Positions 45,149 through 54,735 of a stretch of 64,000 nucleotides of DNA are shown here, in pieces (within the stretch, counting starts at the first letter, position 1; each line of letters starts with the position of its first letter). The position numbers were made by a program, and so were the translations under genes. The notes under the pieces are model-generated. The model was not told where the DNA came from. It searched no databases and saw only the letters and a program-made list of their open reading frames with translations. Source of the stretch: Dissulfurispira thermophila (GTDB lineage: Bacteria > Nitrospirota > Thermodesulfovibrionia > Thermodesulfovibrionales > Dissulfurispiraceae); NCBI RefSeq assembly GCF_014701235.1, contig NZ_AP022873.1, forward strand, positions 310,001-374,000. Reading direction: 5' to 3'.

Positions 45149-45304
45149 CAAAACGAATAGATTGTCCATGTTAATTGCCTAATAGCTGATGATGTTAACT
45201 GAGCCAATAAGGCAATAACAAGTGATGAATAACAAGTTTGCGGGATTCTCTTTGCTTTTATTCGTTACTAATAACTCATTTAAAAACTAAAATGGAGGTG
45301 TGAG

Positions 45305-46519
45305 ATGTCAGACTTTTATCAGACAGGAATAATTGCCACTTTCCACAGGCTTGGCAAACCCAGTCTTGAAAAAATAGAGTCAGAACTTTCATGGTATGCC
45401 AGTGAGAGACCAATTGCCCTTGTCTTGCCATCTCTTTATAGTGAGCTTGAAGGAGATGCGTTGAAAGAGATTGTAAGGGAACTTAAGGAAGTCAGATATA
45501 TAAGTGAGATAGTAGTAGCCCTTGGTCCCGCTACAGAAGATGAGTTTAAATATGCAAAGGAGTTTTTCTCTATCCTTCCACAGAAGGTAAGTATAATCTG
45601 GAATACAGGTCCGAGAATAAGTGAGATATACAAAACAATCGAGAATGCTGATCTGCCGACAGGAGAGCAGGGCAAGGGTAGGTCTGCATGGATGGCATAT
45701 GGATATGTCCTTTCTCAACAGAGATTCCAGACCATTGTTCTTCATGACTGTGATATTCTCACATATAACAGGGAAATGCTTGCGAGGTTGTGCTATCCAG
45801 TAACAAGCCCAAGCCTTGATTATGATTTTTGTAAGGGTTTTTACAGCAGGGTCACGGACAGACTTCATGGCAGAATGACAAGACTCCTTGTAACGCCTCT
45901 TATCAGGTCCTTACAAAAGATACTGGGTTATCTGCCAATACTTGTGTTTTTTGATAGCTTCAGGTATCCCCTTGCTGGAGAATTTTCAATGGATGTTGAT
46001 ATGGCAAGGGTTATAAGGATCCCGGGTGATTGGGGTCTTGAGGTTGGGGTGCTTGCAGAGGTTTATAGGAATACATCATTGAGAAGGGTCTGTCAGGTTG
46101 ATATTGCAGAAAACTATGAACACAAGCATCAGGAACTGTCTCCGGAGGATGCAACAAAAGGACTTCACAAGATGTGTGTTGATATATGCAAATCACTCTT
46201 CAGGACACTGGCATCAGAGGGCATAGTCTTTTCTGATGGTTTCTTTAAAACCCTTGTTGCTACATATACAAGGACCGCTCAGGATATGCTCAAAAGATAT
46301 GAGGATGACGCAGCAATAAATGGTCTTATTTTTGATAGGCATGCCGAGAGCCTTGCTGTTGAGACATTTACAAAGGGTATCAAAAAGGCAGCAGAGATAA
46401 TAACTGAAGACCCACTCGGTGTGCCATTGATTGCAAGCTGGGACAGGGTGACAGCAGCAATACCAGATATACTTGTGAGGATAAGGGAGGCGGTGGAAGA
46501 GGACAATAAAATAAATTGA
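45305..46519 (+). CDS. Glucosyl-3-phosphoglycerate synthase-like glycosyltransferase
   Basis: 404 residues, GT-A fold of the GT81/GT2-like group. DCD in IVLHDCDILTYNREM is the metal/nucleotide motif; GKGRSAWMAYGYVLS and PLAGEFSMDVDMARVIRIPGDWGLEVGVL match the acceptor region of enzymes that join glucose to 3-phosphoglycerate. With the HAD phosphatase at 37590 it can yield glucosylglycerate, a compatible solute. GGAGGTG six bases before ATG. First gene of a plus-strand series running to 57900 with tiny gaps or overlaps, a likely large operon. Confidence 0.85.
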   Translation: MSDFYQTGIIATFHRLGKPSLEKIESELSWYASERPIALVLPSLYSELEGDALKEIVRELKEVRYISEIVVALGPATEDEFKYAKEFFSILPQKVSIIWNTGPRISEIYKTIENADLPTGEQGKGRSAWMAYGYVLSQQRFQTIVLHDCDILTYNREMLARLCYPVTSPSLDYDFCKGFYSRVTDRLHGRMTRLLVTPLIRSLQKILGYLPILVFFDSFRYPLAGEFSMDVDMARVIRIPGDWGLEVGVLAEVYRNTSLRRVCQVDIAENYEHKHQELSPEDATKGLHKMCVDICKSLFRTLASEGIVFSDGFFKTLVATYTRTAQDMLKRYEDDAAINGLIFDRHAESLAVETFTKGIKKAAEIITEDPLGVPLIASWDRVTAAIPDILVRIREAVEEDNKIN

Positions 46520-46545
46520 AGACCATAAGGAAAAGGAGGTAGGCA

Positions 46546-46989
46546 GTGAGAAGGATAAAGATTGTTCTATGTATAGTGTTTCTTGCATTGACTGCTGCTC
46601 ATACAAATGCCCTATGTGTCAGCGCACAAAAGGCAAACTTAAGGACAGGTCCTGGCACAGATTATGAGATAGCATGGGGAGTTTATAAATATATGCCATT
46701 TGTAAAAGTCGGTGTATCCCTGTCAGGAGAGTGGTATGCCGTAAAGGATGTGGACAGTGATGTCAACTGGATACATAAAAGCCTGGTAACCGATAGATAT
46801 CGCTGTGCGGTAGTAAAGACCGAGGAGGTGAATGTGCGAACAGGTCCTGGTACAAAATACTCGAAGATTGGAGTTGTGAAAAAATATTATTCATTTAAGG
46901 TTATCGGAACAAAGGGAATATGGGTAAAGGTAAAAGACGAGTGGAATAATGTAGGCTATATCCACCATGACTATCTATGGGTTCGATGA
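46546..46989 (+). CDS. Exported protein with two bacterial SH3 domains
   Basis: 147 residues, GTG start behind AGGAGGT. Signal peptide (residues 1-22) followed by two SH3b repeats, each with the N(L/V)RTGPGT.Y core: ANLRTGPGTDYEIAW and VNVRTGPGTKYSKIGV. SH3b domains bind cell-wall peptides. It precedes the M23 peptidase gene, so both probably act on or sense the peptidoglycan. Confidence 0.9.
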   Translation: MRRIKIVLCIVFLALTAAHTNALCVSAQKANLRTGPGTDYEIAWGVYKYMPFVKVGVSLSGEWYAVKDVDSDVNWIHKSLVTDRYRCAVVKTEEVNVRTGPGTKYSKIGVVKKYYSFKVIGTKGIWVKVKDEWNNVGYIHHDYLWVR

Positions 46990-47010
46990 AAGGAGGCATA
47001 AAGGGGATAG

Positions 47011-48273
47011 ATGAAGAAGATATTTGTATCTGTAATTTTTCTGATAATAGCATTCTTAATGGTTAGAGGTAGCTTCGATATCTTTAAAGAATCAGAAAAT
47101 ACGAATGAATACGGTAAATACATGGGGTACTATGTTTCTGGGACCGAGAAGGAAATAATCGGCACGATCAAAAAGGGAGAGACCCTTTTCGATATTTTTA
47201 AGAAGTATAATCTGAACCTGTCGGAGCTTTTCAAAATTAAAGAGGCATCTGCAAATATTCACAGACTAAAGGAAGTATATCCGGGACAGTTATATAAAAT
47301 AATAGTTGATCATAATAATCAGATAAGCTCATTCGTTTACTGGATAGATGATGATTCTATTCTGAATATTACAAGGAATGAATCAGGATTCTGTGCCGAA
47401 AAAAGGACCGTGGAGTACGAAAAAAGAGTCTTGCATCTGGGAGGACTAATTAAAGACAGCCTTATATCCTCGATGGGAGACGGGAGGGAAAACATGATGC
47501 TTGCTATGCAGTTGTCTGATATATTTGCATGGGATATAGATTTTACAACAGACCTCAGAAACGGCGATCCATTTAAAATTGTTGTTGAAGGGCTTTATCT
47601 GAATGGGGAATTCAAGAAATATGGAGATATACTTTCTGCTGAATTTGTAAATAACGGCGAGACCTATCGCGCCTATAGATTTGAGCATGAGGGGAAGGTC
47701 GATTATTACGATGATGATGGAAAATCACTGAGGAAGGCATTTCTAAAAGCGCCTTTAAGTTTCAGGAGAGTAAGCTCCGGATTTTCCATAAACCGTTTCC
47801 ATCCCATATTGAAGATTTACAGGCCGCATTACGGAATTGATTATGCAGCACCTATGGGAACGCCTGTTTCCGCGATAGGCGATGGAACTGTTATTTTTGC
47901 TGGCTACAAAGGGCAGTACGGCAATCTTGTAATAATAAAGCACTTTAACGGCTATAAAACATATTACGGGCACTTATCGAAAGTTGGAAGGGGCATCAAC
48001 AAAGGAACAAAGGTTTCACAGGGACAGATAATAGGCTATGTGGGATCTACAGGGCTCGCTACAGGTCCGCATCTACATTATGAGATGAGGGTTAACAATA
48101 ACCCAGTTAATCCTATAACTGTGAAGTCACTAAATAGGAATTCGATTCCAAAAAATTTAATGGCTAAATTCAGAAATTTCAGAAACCAGATGGACAGAAG
48201 GCTTGCTTCAATATCACTGCCGGTTTTTGCCTTTGCTGGCAAGGAGATAAGGGGAGGAGTAAATGAATATTGA
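47011..48273 (+). CDS. M23-family (LytM) peptidase with LysM/OapA-like N-terminal region
   Basis: 420 residues. N-terminal membrane anchor (5-25), a LysM-like GTIKKGETLFDIFKKYNL segment, a central region, and a C-terminal zinc endopeptidase domain: HYGIDYAAPMGTPV (H.x3.D), and TGPHLHYEMRVN (HLHYE). It can cleave peptidoglycan cross-bridges. Its end overlaps the MscS gene by 11 bases. Wall remodelling fits with osmotic adaptation. Confidence 0.9.
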   Translation: MKKIFVSVIFLIIAFLMVRGSFDIFKESENTNEYGKYMGYYVSGTEKEIIGTIKKGETLFDIFKKYNLNLSELFKIKEASANIHRLKEVYPGQLYKIIVDHNNQISSFVYWIDDDSILNITRNESGFCAEKRTVEYEKRVLHLGGLIKDSLISSMGDGRENMMLAMQLSDIFAWDIDFTTDLRNGDPFKIVVEGLYLNGEFKKYGDILSAEFVNNGETYRAYRFEHEGKVDYYDDDGKSLRKAFLKAPLSFRRVSSGFSINRFHPILKIYRPHYGIDYAAPMGTPVSAIGDGTVIFAGYKGQYGNLVIIKHFNGYKTYYGHLSKVGRGINKGTKVSQGQIIGYVGSTGLATGPHLHYEMRVNNNPVNPITVKSLNRNSIPKNLMAKFRNFRNQMDRRLASISLPVFAFAGKEIRGGVNEY

Positions 48274-49306
48274 CTTGAAAGGGATATTTATCCCAGCCAT
48301 CGCAGCCCTGATAGCGGCATTCCTGATGTTCATGGCGAGGAGTGTTGCTTTCAGACTTCTTCATAAGTGGGCGGAAAGGACAGAGACAAAGTTCGATGAC
48401 ATTATAATCAAGTCCTTTAAGGTTCCCTCACTATATTGGTGCATTGCCATCGGACTTTACATAGGCGTTGCTGTTTCTAAGCTCCCGGAACGATATGTTT
48501 TCTATTTCAGCAAGGCAATTCATATCATCGTAATATTATCCATCACGATTGCTACCGCAAATCTCTCAGGTAAGATATTCAGAAATTATATACAGAAGTC
48601 AGAGTTGCCAATTCCAACTACGGGCCTTGCATATGGGATATTGAAGGGGACGATACTTATTATAGGATTCCTGATAATGCTCACTGTCATGGGAATATCT
48701 ATAACTCCCCTCATCACAGCCCTTGGAGTCGGAGGACTCGCCGTTGCCCTTGCCCTTCAGGATACGCTGACGAACCTCTTTGCAGGAATTCACATACTTG
48801 TTGAGAAATCTATAAGGGTCGGAGATTTTATAAAACTTGAGACAGGGCAGGAGGGTTATGTCGAGGACATCACGTGGAGGACAACGAGGATAAGGATGCT
48901 TCCGAATAATATGGTCATAATTCCGAACAGCAAGCTGTCGCAAAGCATTGTGACGAATTATTATCTGCCTGAAAAAAGGATGTCACTCTTGATTCCAATA
49001 GGTGTCAGCTATTCTTCTGACCCAGAAAAAGTTGAAAGGGTACTCATAGAAGAGGCGAAAAAGGCAGTGGGAGAAATCCCGGGACTGCTTGGAGACCCTG
49101 AGCCATTTGTGAGGTTTATTCCTGGTTTTGGAGATAGCTCTCTTGATTTTACACTTATATGTCAGGTTCAGGAATTTGTTGATCAGTATTTTGCACAGCA
49201 TGAATTAAGAAAGAGGATATTCAGGAGGTTTAAAGAAGAAGGCATAGAGATTCCGTTCCCGCACAGGACGGTATATTTAAGGGAGGAAAAAGAGTGGCAG
49301 AAATGA
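48263..49306 (+). CDS. MscS-family mechanosensitive channel
   Basis: 347 residues. Three N-terminal helices, the pore-lining helix TM3 with GVGGLAVALALQDTLTNLFAG, then the beta domain (RVGDFIKLETGQEGYVEDITWRTTRI) and C-terminal alpha/beta domain. Releases solutes when membrane tension rises on hypo-osmotic shock. Overlaps both neighbours (M23 gene and DUF5752 gene), so is translationally coupled. Confidence 0.94.
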   Translation: MNIDLKGIFIPAIAALIAAFLMFMARSVAFRLLHKWAERTETKFDDIIIKSFKVPSLYWCIAIGLYIGVAVSKLPERYVFYFSKAIHIIVILSITIATANLSGKIFRNYIQKSELPIPTTGLAYGILKGTILIIGFLIMLTVMGISITPLITALGVGGLAVALALQDTLTNLFAGIHILVEKSIRVGDFIKLETGQEGYVEDITWRTTRIRMLPNNMVIIPNSKLSQSIVTNYYLPEKRMSLLIPIGVSYSSDPEKVERVLIEEAKKAVGEIPGLLGDPEPFVRFIPGFGDSSLDFTLICQVQEFVDQYFAQHELRKRIFRRFKEEGIEIPFPHRTVYLREEKEWQK

Positions 49307-49959
49307 TTGAACCTTTTGAATTTAAGCAGTGTGTGAGTATTCTTAAATCTACTGGTAAAAAGGCTAAAAATCTGCGTGAACTGAGGGATGCAATAGCTGT
49401 TGTAAGTGATGAATCTATATTTCACCACACTTACCAGTATTTTTTGAAGGGACATGTCCTCCAATACACAAATGACTTTGCCCACTGGGCAGGGGAAAGC
49501 CTTGAGGAAAGGGCATTGTCCGAGCATCTTTCCAACATAGATCCCTATAGCTTTAAGAATATAAATGAGTTAAGACAGGAATTGCTCAATGTAATAGACG
49601 GCTATCTTGAATATTTTCCAGAGCCGAGGGAGGCAATGATAGGGGATGAATTCTACTTCAATGAAACCATAACCCTTATATTTCCTATGAGTATAAGGGT
49701 CAAGAACCTTGCAGAGTTTTTAATAGCAATTAAGTATATAGATGCAGCAGCCATTTATTATCACTTTTATGAGGCAAGGATAAGGCTCGGAGTTGATGAC
49801 TTTTCAAAGTGGATTGAGGATTCTCTAAACAAAAAGGAGCTATCGGAAAAAATAAGATCGATAGACCTCTTTATGCACAGTATAGAAGGAATAAGGGATC
49901 ACATAATAGAGGCTGTTGAGAAGGATGTCAGGGCAGGAATGGAGGCAATAGAGCAATGA
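49294..49959 (+). CDS. DUF5752 family protein
   Basis: 221 residues, GTG start behind GGGAGG. Two similar halves (PFEFKQCVSILKSTGKKAKNLRELRDAI... and F.FNETITLIFPMSIRVKNLAEFLIAI...), each ending in a W-containing segment (FAHWAGESLEE / FSKWIEDSLNK) suggest an internal duplication. Soluble and mostly helical. Function not known; members of this family tend to lie next to trehalose-type glycosyltransferases, as here (ATGA overlap). Confidence 0.7.
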   Translation: MAEMIEPFEFKQCVSILKSTGKKAKNLRELRDAIAVVSDESIFHHTYQYFLKGHVLQYTNDFAHWAGESLEERALSEHLSNIDPYSFKNINELRQELLNVIDGYLEYFPEPREAMIGDEFYFNETITLIFPMSIRVKNLAEFLIAIKYIDAAAIYYHFYEARIRLGVDDFSKWIEDSLNKKELSEKIRSIDLFMHSIEGIRDHIIEAVEKDVRAGMEAIEQ

Positions 49960-51167
49960 TTACCCAATACTCTGGCATATCTCCAAAGGGCGATTTGATA
50001 CTCCTTCATAAACTGGGTGAAAAACTTAATAACAGGTCCTTTCTCCATATTAATTCAACCCGCGCAGGCGGAGGAGTGGCAGAGATTCTACATCGAATGA
50101 TCCCCTTACTCAAAGACATTGGCATTGATGCAAGGTGGGAGGTCATAGAAGGGGACGAAAGATTCTTTGACATAACAAAGAAAATTCATAACTCCATTCA
50201 GGGAAATTTCGAAAATATTACTGAGGATATGTGGCATTATCACTATGAGGTAAACAGGATAAATGCCGAGAGACTTAATTTAGATGCAGATGCGATCTTG
50301 ATACACGACCCTCAGCCTGCGCCACTTATTGAATTCAGGAAATCAGGCATATGGATATGGAGATGCCACATAGATTTTTCTAATCCTATAAAAGAGAGTT
50401 GTGATCATCTCCTTCGTTATTGCCAGAAATATGATGCAGCTATTTTTTCAGTGGCAAAATTTGCAAGGGCAGTGGGTATAGATGAATTTATCATACCACC
50501 TTCAATAGACCCGCTTAGTGAAAAGAACATAGAACTGACAAATGAAGAGATAATCCAGACACTGCATAAATTCCAGATACCTCATGACAGGCCTATTATA
50601 CTTCAGATCTCCCGTTTTGACAGATTTAAAGACCCCATCGGTGTGATAAAGGCATACAGACTGGTTAAAAAATATAATGACAGCATCCTTATCCTTGCGG
50701 GAAGTCCAGCAACAGATGACCCTGAAGGTGAGATAGTTATTAAAGAGGTTCAGGATTATGCATCTGACGACCCTGACATTTATATTCTTCTTCTTCCGCC
50801 ATTCAGTGATAGAGAGATAAATGCACTGCAGAGGGCTGCTACTGTAGTACTGCAGAAGTCATTGAAAGAAGGATTCGGATTAACTGTATCCGAAGCCATG
50901 TGGAAGGGAAAGCCTGTAATAGGTGGAGCCACAGGTGGGATCCCTCTTCAGATAGTACACGGCGTTACAGGATTCCTTGTCCATTCTGTAGAGGGCGCTG
51001 CCTTCAGGATAAGACAGTTCCTTAACAATTTAGAGATGACAAAAAGGATGGGAGAGAAGGCAAGGGAACATGTGAGGAATAATTTTCTTATAACAAGACA
51101 GATAAGGGATTATCTCTCTGTATGGTATGCAATGGAGAACAAAGGTAGAAGTATTCTGGAGTTGTAA
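49956..51167 (+). CDS. TreT-like GT4 glycosyltransferase (trehalose synthase type)
   Basis: 403 residues, GT-B fold. INSTRAGGGVAEILHRMIPLL is the hallmark of trehalose glycosyltransferring synthases (TreT), which make trehalose from NDP-glucose and glucose. C-terminal donor site: ISRFDRFKDPIGVI and KEGFGLTVSEAMWKGKPVIGG. Mannosyl- or glucosyl-acceptor variants exist, so the substrate is not certain. Overlaps the DUF5752 gene by four bases. Confidence 0.87.
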   Translation: MITQYSGISPKGDLILLHKLGEKLNNRSFLHINSTRAGGGVAEILHRMIPLLKDIGIDARWEVIEGDERFFDITKKIHNSIQGNFENITEDMWHYHYEVNRINAERLNLDADAILIHDPQPAPLIEFRKSGIWIWRCHIDFSNPIKESCDHLLRYCQKYDAAIFSVAKFARAVGIDEFIIPPSIDPLSEKNIELTNEEIIQTLHKFQIPHDRPIILQISRFDRFKDPIGVIKAYRLVKKYNDSILILAGSPATDDPEGEIVIKEVQDYASDDPDIYILLLPPFSDREINALQRAATVVLQKSLKEGFGLTVSEAMWKGKPVIGGATGGIPLQIVHGVTGFLVHSVEGAAFRIRQFLNNLEMTKRMGEKAREHVRNNFLITRQIRDYLSVWYAMENKGRSILEL

Positions 51168-51173
51168 AAAGAT

Positions 51174-53414
51174 ATGTTAAAGGTGTTTATAGAGGGAAAT
51201 CTTTCGGATAAGAAACTCATAATAGTCTCTAACAGGGAGCCTTATATCCATAAAAAGACTGGTTTGAGCATTAAGGTGGAAAAACCAGCAGGAGGCCTCA
51301 CATCCGCCATGGATGATGTCTTAAAGGTCACGGGCGGGACATGGGTGGCATGGGGAAGCGGAAGTGGAGACAGAGATGTTGTTGACAACAAAAACCTTGT
51401 GCCGGTGCCTCCTGAAAATCCATCTTATATGTTGAAGAGGGTCTGGCTTACCCCATCCAAAGCCGAAAATTATTATCACGGGTATTCGAATCAGGTGCTC
51501 TGGCCCCTTTGCCATATCACGCTTGACAGGGTATATTTCAGAAAGAAGTTCTGGGAGGATTATAAAGAGGCAAACAGGGCATTCAGTGATGCTGTCCTTG
51601 AAGAAGCAGATAATGACTCGATTATCTGGGTTCACGATTACCATCTATGTCTTGTACCTGGAATGTTGAGAAATGAAAATCCTGAATTAACCATAGCGCA
51701 TTTCTGGCACATCCCATGGCCTGACTGGAGTGTATTCAGGGTTTGCCCTCAGGCAAAGGAGATCCTTGAGGGATTGCTTGGCAATGACCTCATAGGATTC
51801 CAGGTCCCTCTTTTTGTAAAAAACTTTATGGATTGTGTAAGTGAATGCCTTGATGCTGATATTGATTACAACAAGGCAACCATTAATTTTAAAGGACATG
51901 TAACAAGGGTTAAGGCATTCCCCATAAGCATAGATTTTGATAAGTTCAATTCAATGGCTTCATCTCAAAGGGCGATAAGAATGATTAAAAATACTAAAGA
52001 AAAATATGGAGTCACTCATGGTTATATCGGCATCGGGGTTGACAGACTTGAATATACAAAGGCCCTTATAAAAAGGCTTCAGGCTATAGATTTATTCTTT
52101 GATAGGTACGAGAGATTCAGGAGAAAATTTACCTTTATCCAGATCGCTGTCCCCACAAGAATGAAAGAGCCCTATATAAGTTATAAAAAGACTGTTGAAG
52201 AACTTATTACAAAGATTAATAAAAAATACTCATCAGGTTCATGGAAACCGATTATTTACATTGATACAAAAATTGAGCATGAAGATCTCGCAGCGTATTA
52301 CAGAATGGCAGATGTCGCTATAATAAGCTCTGTTTACGATGGAATGAATCTCGTAGCAAAAGAGTATGTTGCATCGCAGGTGGATGAAAACGGTGTCTTG
52401 ATCCTCAGCGAACTTGCAGGGGCAGCAGAGGAGATGCAGGGTGCTATAATTGTTAATCCGTATGATATAGAGGGTTTTTCAGATGCTATCAAAGAGGCAT
52501 TGATAATGTCGCAAAAAGAAAGGTCAAACAGGATGACTTTCTTAAGAAAACAGATAAAGGACAATGATATTTATAAATGGATTTCTGATATCCTTCACGA
52601 GATTATTAAGGTTTCATCTTTTAAACAGAATAGATGCTGCTACCTCTTTGACCATATTGATGAGATAAAAAAGGAGTTTATAGATAAGAAGCCCTTTTTA
52701 TTTCTTGATTATGACGGCACGCTGACACCGATTGCTGAATCACCTGATAAGGCTACCATGTCTGATGATATGCGTTCCTTGATAGCTGCCTTAAAGGAGT
52801 ACATACCTGTTGCGATAATAAGTGGTAGAAGTCTTCAGGATATAAAAAATAAGATCGGCATTGAAGATATAATCTATGCAGGCAATCATGGAGCAGAGAT
52901 ATGGGATGGCGATAAAATAATCAGGGGTCAAGAGTCAGAAGTCAATATCGGCAGATTAAAAGAGCTACTTCAAAGATTGCAGGATAGTCTATCCTGTATA
53001 AATGGCATCATAATAGAGGATAAAGGTCTTACTGCAAGTATCCACTTCAGGATGGTAAAGATAAAGGACCTACCAGAATTTTTTGATATATTTTCAAGGA
53101 TTACAAAACCTTATGAAAATTCATTTAAGATTATCACAGGCAAAAAGGTTTTTGAGCTAAGGCCTGTTAATATATGGAATAAAGGGGATGCTGTATCATG
53201 GATAATAGATAATCTTGGGAAAGACAGATTCCCTATTTATATTGGTGATGATACCACAGATGAAGACGCATACAGCATTTTAAAGAATAGAGGGCTGTCC
53301 ATTTCCATAGGCAGCAGTGTCAATGCGGATTATTATGTTGAAAATCAGGGAGAGGTCAGAGGATTACTTATGATACTATATAAAGGGTTAAGAAATGAGA
53401 AAGAAAGTTCTTGA
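51174..53414 (+). CDS. Trehalose-6-phosphate synthase/phosphatase fusion
   Basis: 746 residues. Residues 15-500 are a GT20 domain (PAGGLTSAMD, VHDYHLCLVPGMLR, HIPWPDWSVFRVCP, GVDRLEYTKALIKRLQA, DGMNLVAKEYVASQ) and residues 515-740 a HAD phosphatase (FLDYDGTLTPIAE, IISGRS, YIGDDTTDED), so one chain can make trehalose from UDP-glucose and glucose-6-phosphate. Variants of this fusion make glucosylglycerol, so the acceptor is not proven. Six bases from the TreT-like gene; overlaps the CLC gene by 20 bases. Confidence 0.9.
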   Translation: MLKVFIEGNLSDKKLIIVSNREPYIHKKTGLSIKVEKPAGGLTSAMDDVLKVTGGTWVAWGSGSGDRDVVDNKNLVPVPPENPSYMLKRVWLTPSKAENYYHGYSNQVLWPLCHITLDRVYFRKKFWEDYKEANRAFSDAVLEEADNDSIIWVHDYHLCLVPGMLRNENPELTIAHFWHIPWPDWSVFRVCPQAKEILEGLLGNDLIGFQVPLFVKNFMDCVSECLDADIDYNKATINFKGHVTRVKAFPISIDFDKFNSMASSQRAIRMIKNTKEKYGVTHGYIGIGVDRLEYTKALIKRLQAIDLFFDRYERFRRKFTFIQIAVPTRMKEPYISYKKTVEELITKINKKYSSGSWKPIIYIDTKIEHEDLAAYYRMADVAIISSVYDGMNLVAKEYVASQVDENGVLILSELAGAAEEMQGAIIVNPYDIEGFSDAIKEALIMSQKERSNRMTFLRKQIKDNDIYKWISDILHEIIKVSSFKQNRCCYLFDHIDEIKKEFIDKKPFLFLDYDGTLTPIAESPDKATMSDDMRSLIAALKEYIPVAIISGRSLQDIKNKIGIEDIIYAGNHGAEIWDGDKIIRGQESEVNIGRLKELLQRLQDSLSCINGIIIEDKGLTASIHFRMVKIKDLPEFFDIFSRITKPYENSFKIITGKKVFELRPVNIWNKGDAVSWIIDNLGKDRFPIYIGDDTTDEDAYSILKNRGLSISIGSSVNADYYVENQGEVRGLLMILYKGLRNEKESS

Positions 53415-54735
53415 AAGTTCAATACTCTTTGTGAGCATTGTTAAATGGCTATTCCTTGCAGCCTGCGTAGGTATATTGGTAGGTATATCCACGGCAATAT
53501 TTCTTAAGGCGTTAGATGCAGGGATTATATTTGCAAAGGGATTGCACTACTATTATTTTCTTCTCCCAGTAGCTCTGCTGTTCAGTACCCTCATGGTAAG
53601 GTATCTTGCTCCACAGGCTGAGGGACACGGGACAGAGAAGGTAATCGAGGCGGTTCACAGATACTCAGGAAGGATAAATCCACTTGTAGTCCCTGTGAAA
53701 CTCATTGCTACAATTATCACAATATCTATGGGAGGCTCTGCAGGCAAAGAAGGACCGGCTGCCCAGATAGGAGCAGGATTGTGTTCGGCTTTTTCTGACC
53801 TCTTTAAATTTGATGATAAAGACAGGAAAAAGCTCGTTATATGCGGCATAAGCGCTGGCTTTGCTACTGTTTTTGGAACGCCTATCGCCGGTGCAATCTT
53901 CGGAGTTGAGGTCTTGTTTGTAGGAGCAATGCTTTATGATGTTCTTCTGCCTTCCTTTGTCGCAGGCATTGTGGGTTATCAGGTATCTTCTACACTCGGA
54001 ATTACATATTTTCATGAACCATTGAGATTTGTCCCTGTATTCAGCAGTGCCTTGTTTATAAAGGTCTGCATAAGCGGGTTGTTTTTCGGTCTTTGCTCAC
54101 TTATCTTTGTTGAGATGCTTCGTTTTTTTGAGAATACAGGCAGACGCATGAGGCTCAATAAAATTTACAAGCCGCTCATAGGCGGCTCAGTGCTTGTAGT
54201 TCTTGCAATTGTGTTTTCCACAGATTATCTTGGTCTCGGTCTGCAGACAATCAAGAATGCACTGGAAGGAGACAAGGTATATGCAGGCTCCTTTCTTTTA
54301 AAGATGATCTTCACCTCAATCACCCTTAGCTTTGGTGGTAGCGGAGGGATCATTACCCCTATATTTTTCATAGGTGCTACGGCAGGTAATACCTTTGGCA
54401 GTCTGCTCGGGCTTGATGCCTCTCTATTTGCTGCCATAGGAATGGTCGGGCTTTTAGCTGGTGCTGCAAACACTCCAATCTCTGCAAGCATTATGGCTGT
54501 TGAGCTTTTTGGACCTCAGGTTGCTCCATATGCAGCAGTGGCATGTGTTATCAGCTTTCTTATGACTGGTCACAGAAGCGTCTATCCAAGTCAGGTGTTG
54601 TCTATGCAAAAGTCTGCATCCCTTACAGTGCAAAAAGGTAAAGAGATGCGGGACATAGAAGGCGTTGAGTTTAAGCCAAGGCCAAAAAGTATTTCTGGAG
54701 GTATATCCCGACTTAAGAGATTTAAAAGAAAATGA
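53395..54735 (+). CDS. CLC-type chloride channel/antiporter
   Basis: 446 residues with about ten or more transmembrane segments. GSAGKEGPAAQIGAGL contains the gating glutamate in GKEGP, and GTPIAGAIFGVEVLF and GGSGGIITPIFFIGAT are the other selectivity signatures. No CBS domains. Moves chloride, or exchanges it for protons. In the operon between solute-synthesis enzymes it would balance charge or volume. Confidence 0.92.
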   Translation: MRKKVLESSILFVSIVKWLFLAACVGILVGISTAIFLKALDAGIIFAKGLHYYYFLLPVALLFSTLMVRYLAPQAEGHGTEKVIEAVHRYSGRINPLVVPVKLIATIITISMGGSAGKEGPAAQIGAGLCSAFSDLFKFDDKDRKKLVICGISAGFATVFGTPIAGAIFGVEVLFVGAMLYDVLLPSFVAGIVGYQVSSTLGITYFHEPLRFVPVFSSALFIKVCISGLFFGLCSLIFVEMLRFFENTGRRMRLNKIYKPLIGGSVLVVLAIVFSTDYLGLGLQTIKNALEGDKVYAGSFLLKMIFTSITLSFGGSGGIITPIFFIGATAGNTFGSLLGLDASLFAAIGMVGLLAGAANTPISASIMAVELFGPQVAPYAAVACVISFLMTGHRSVYPSQVLSMQKSASLTVQKGKEMRDIEGVEFKPRPKSISGGISRLKRFKRK

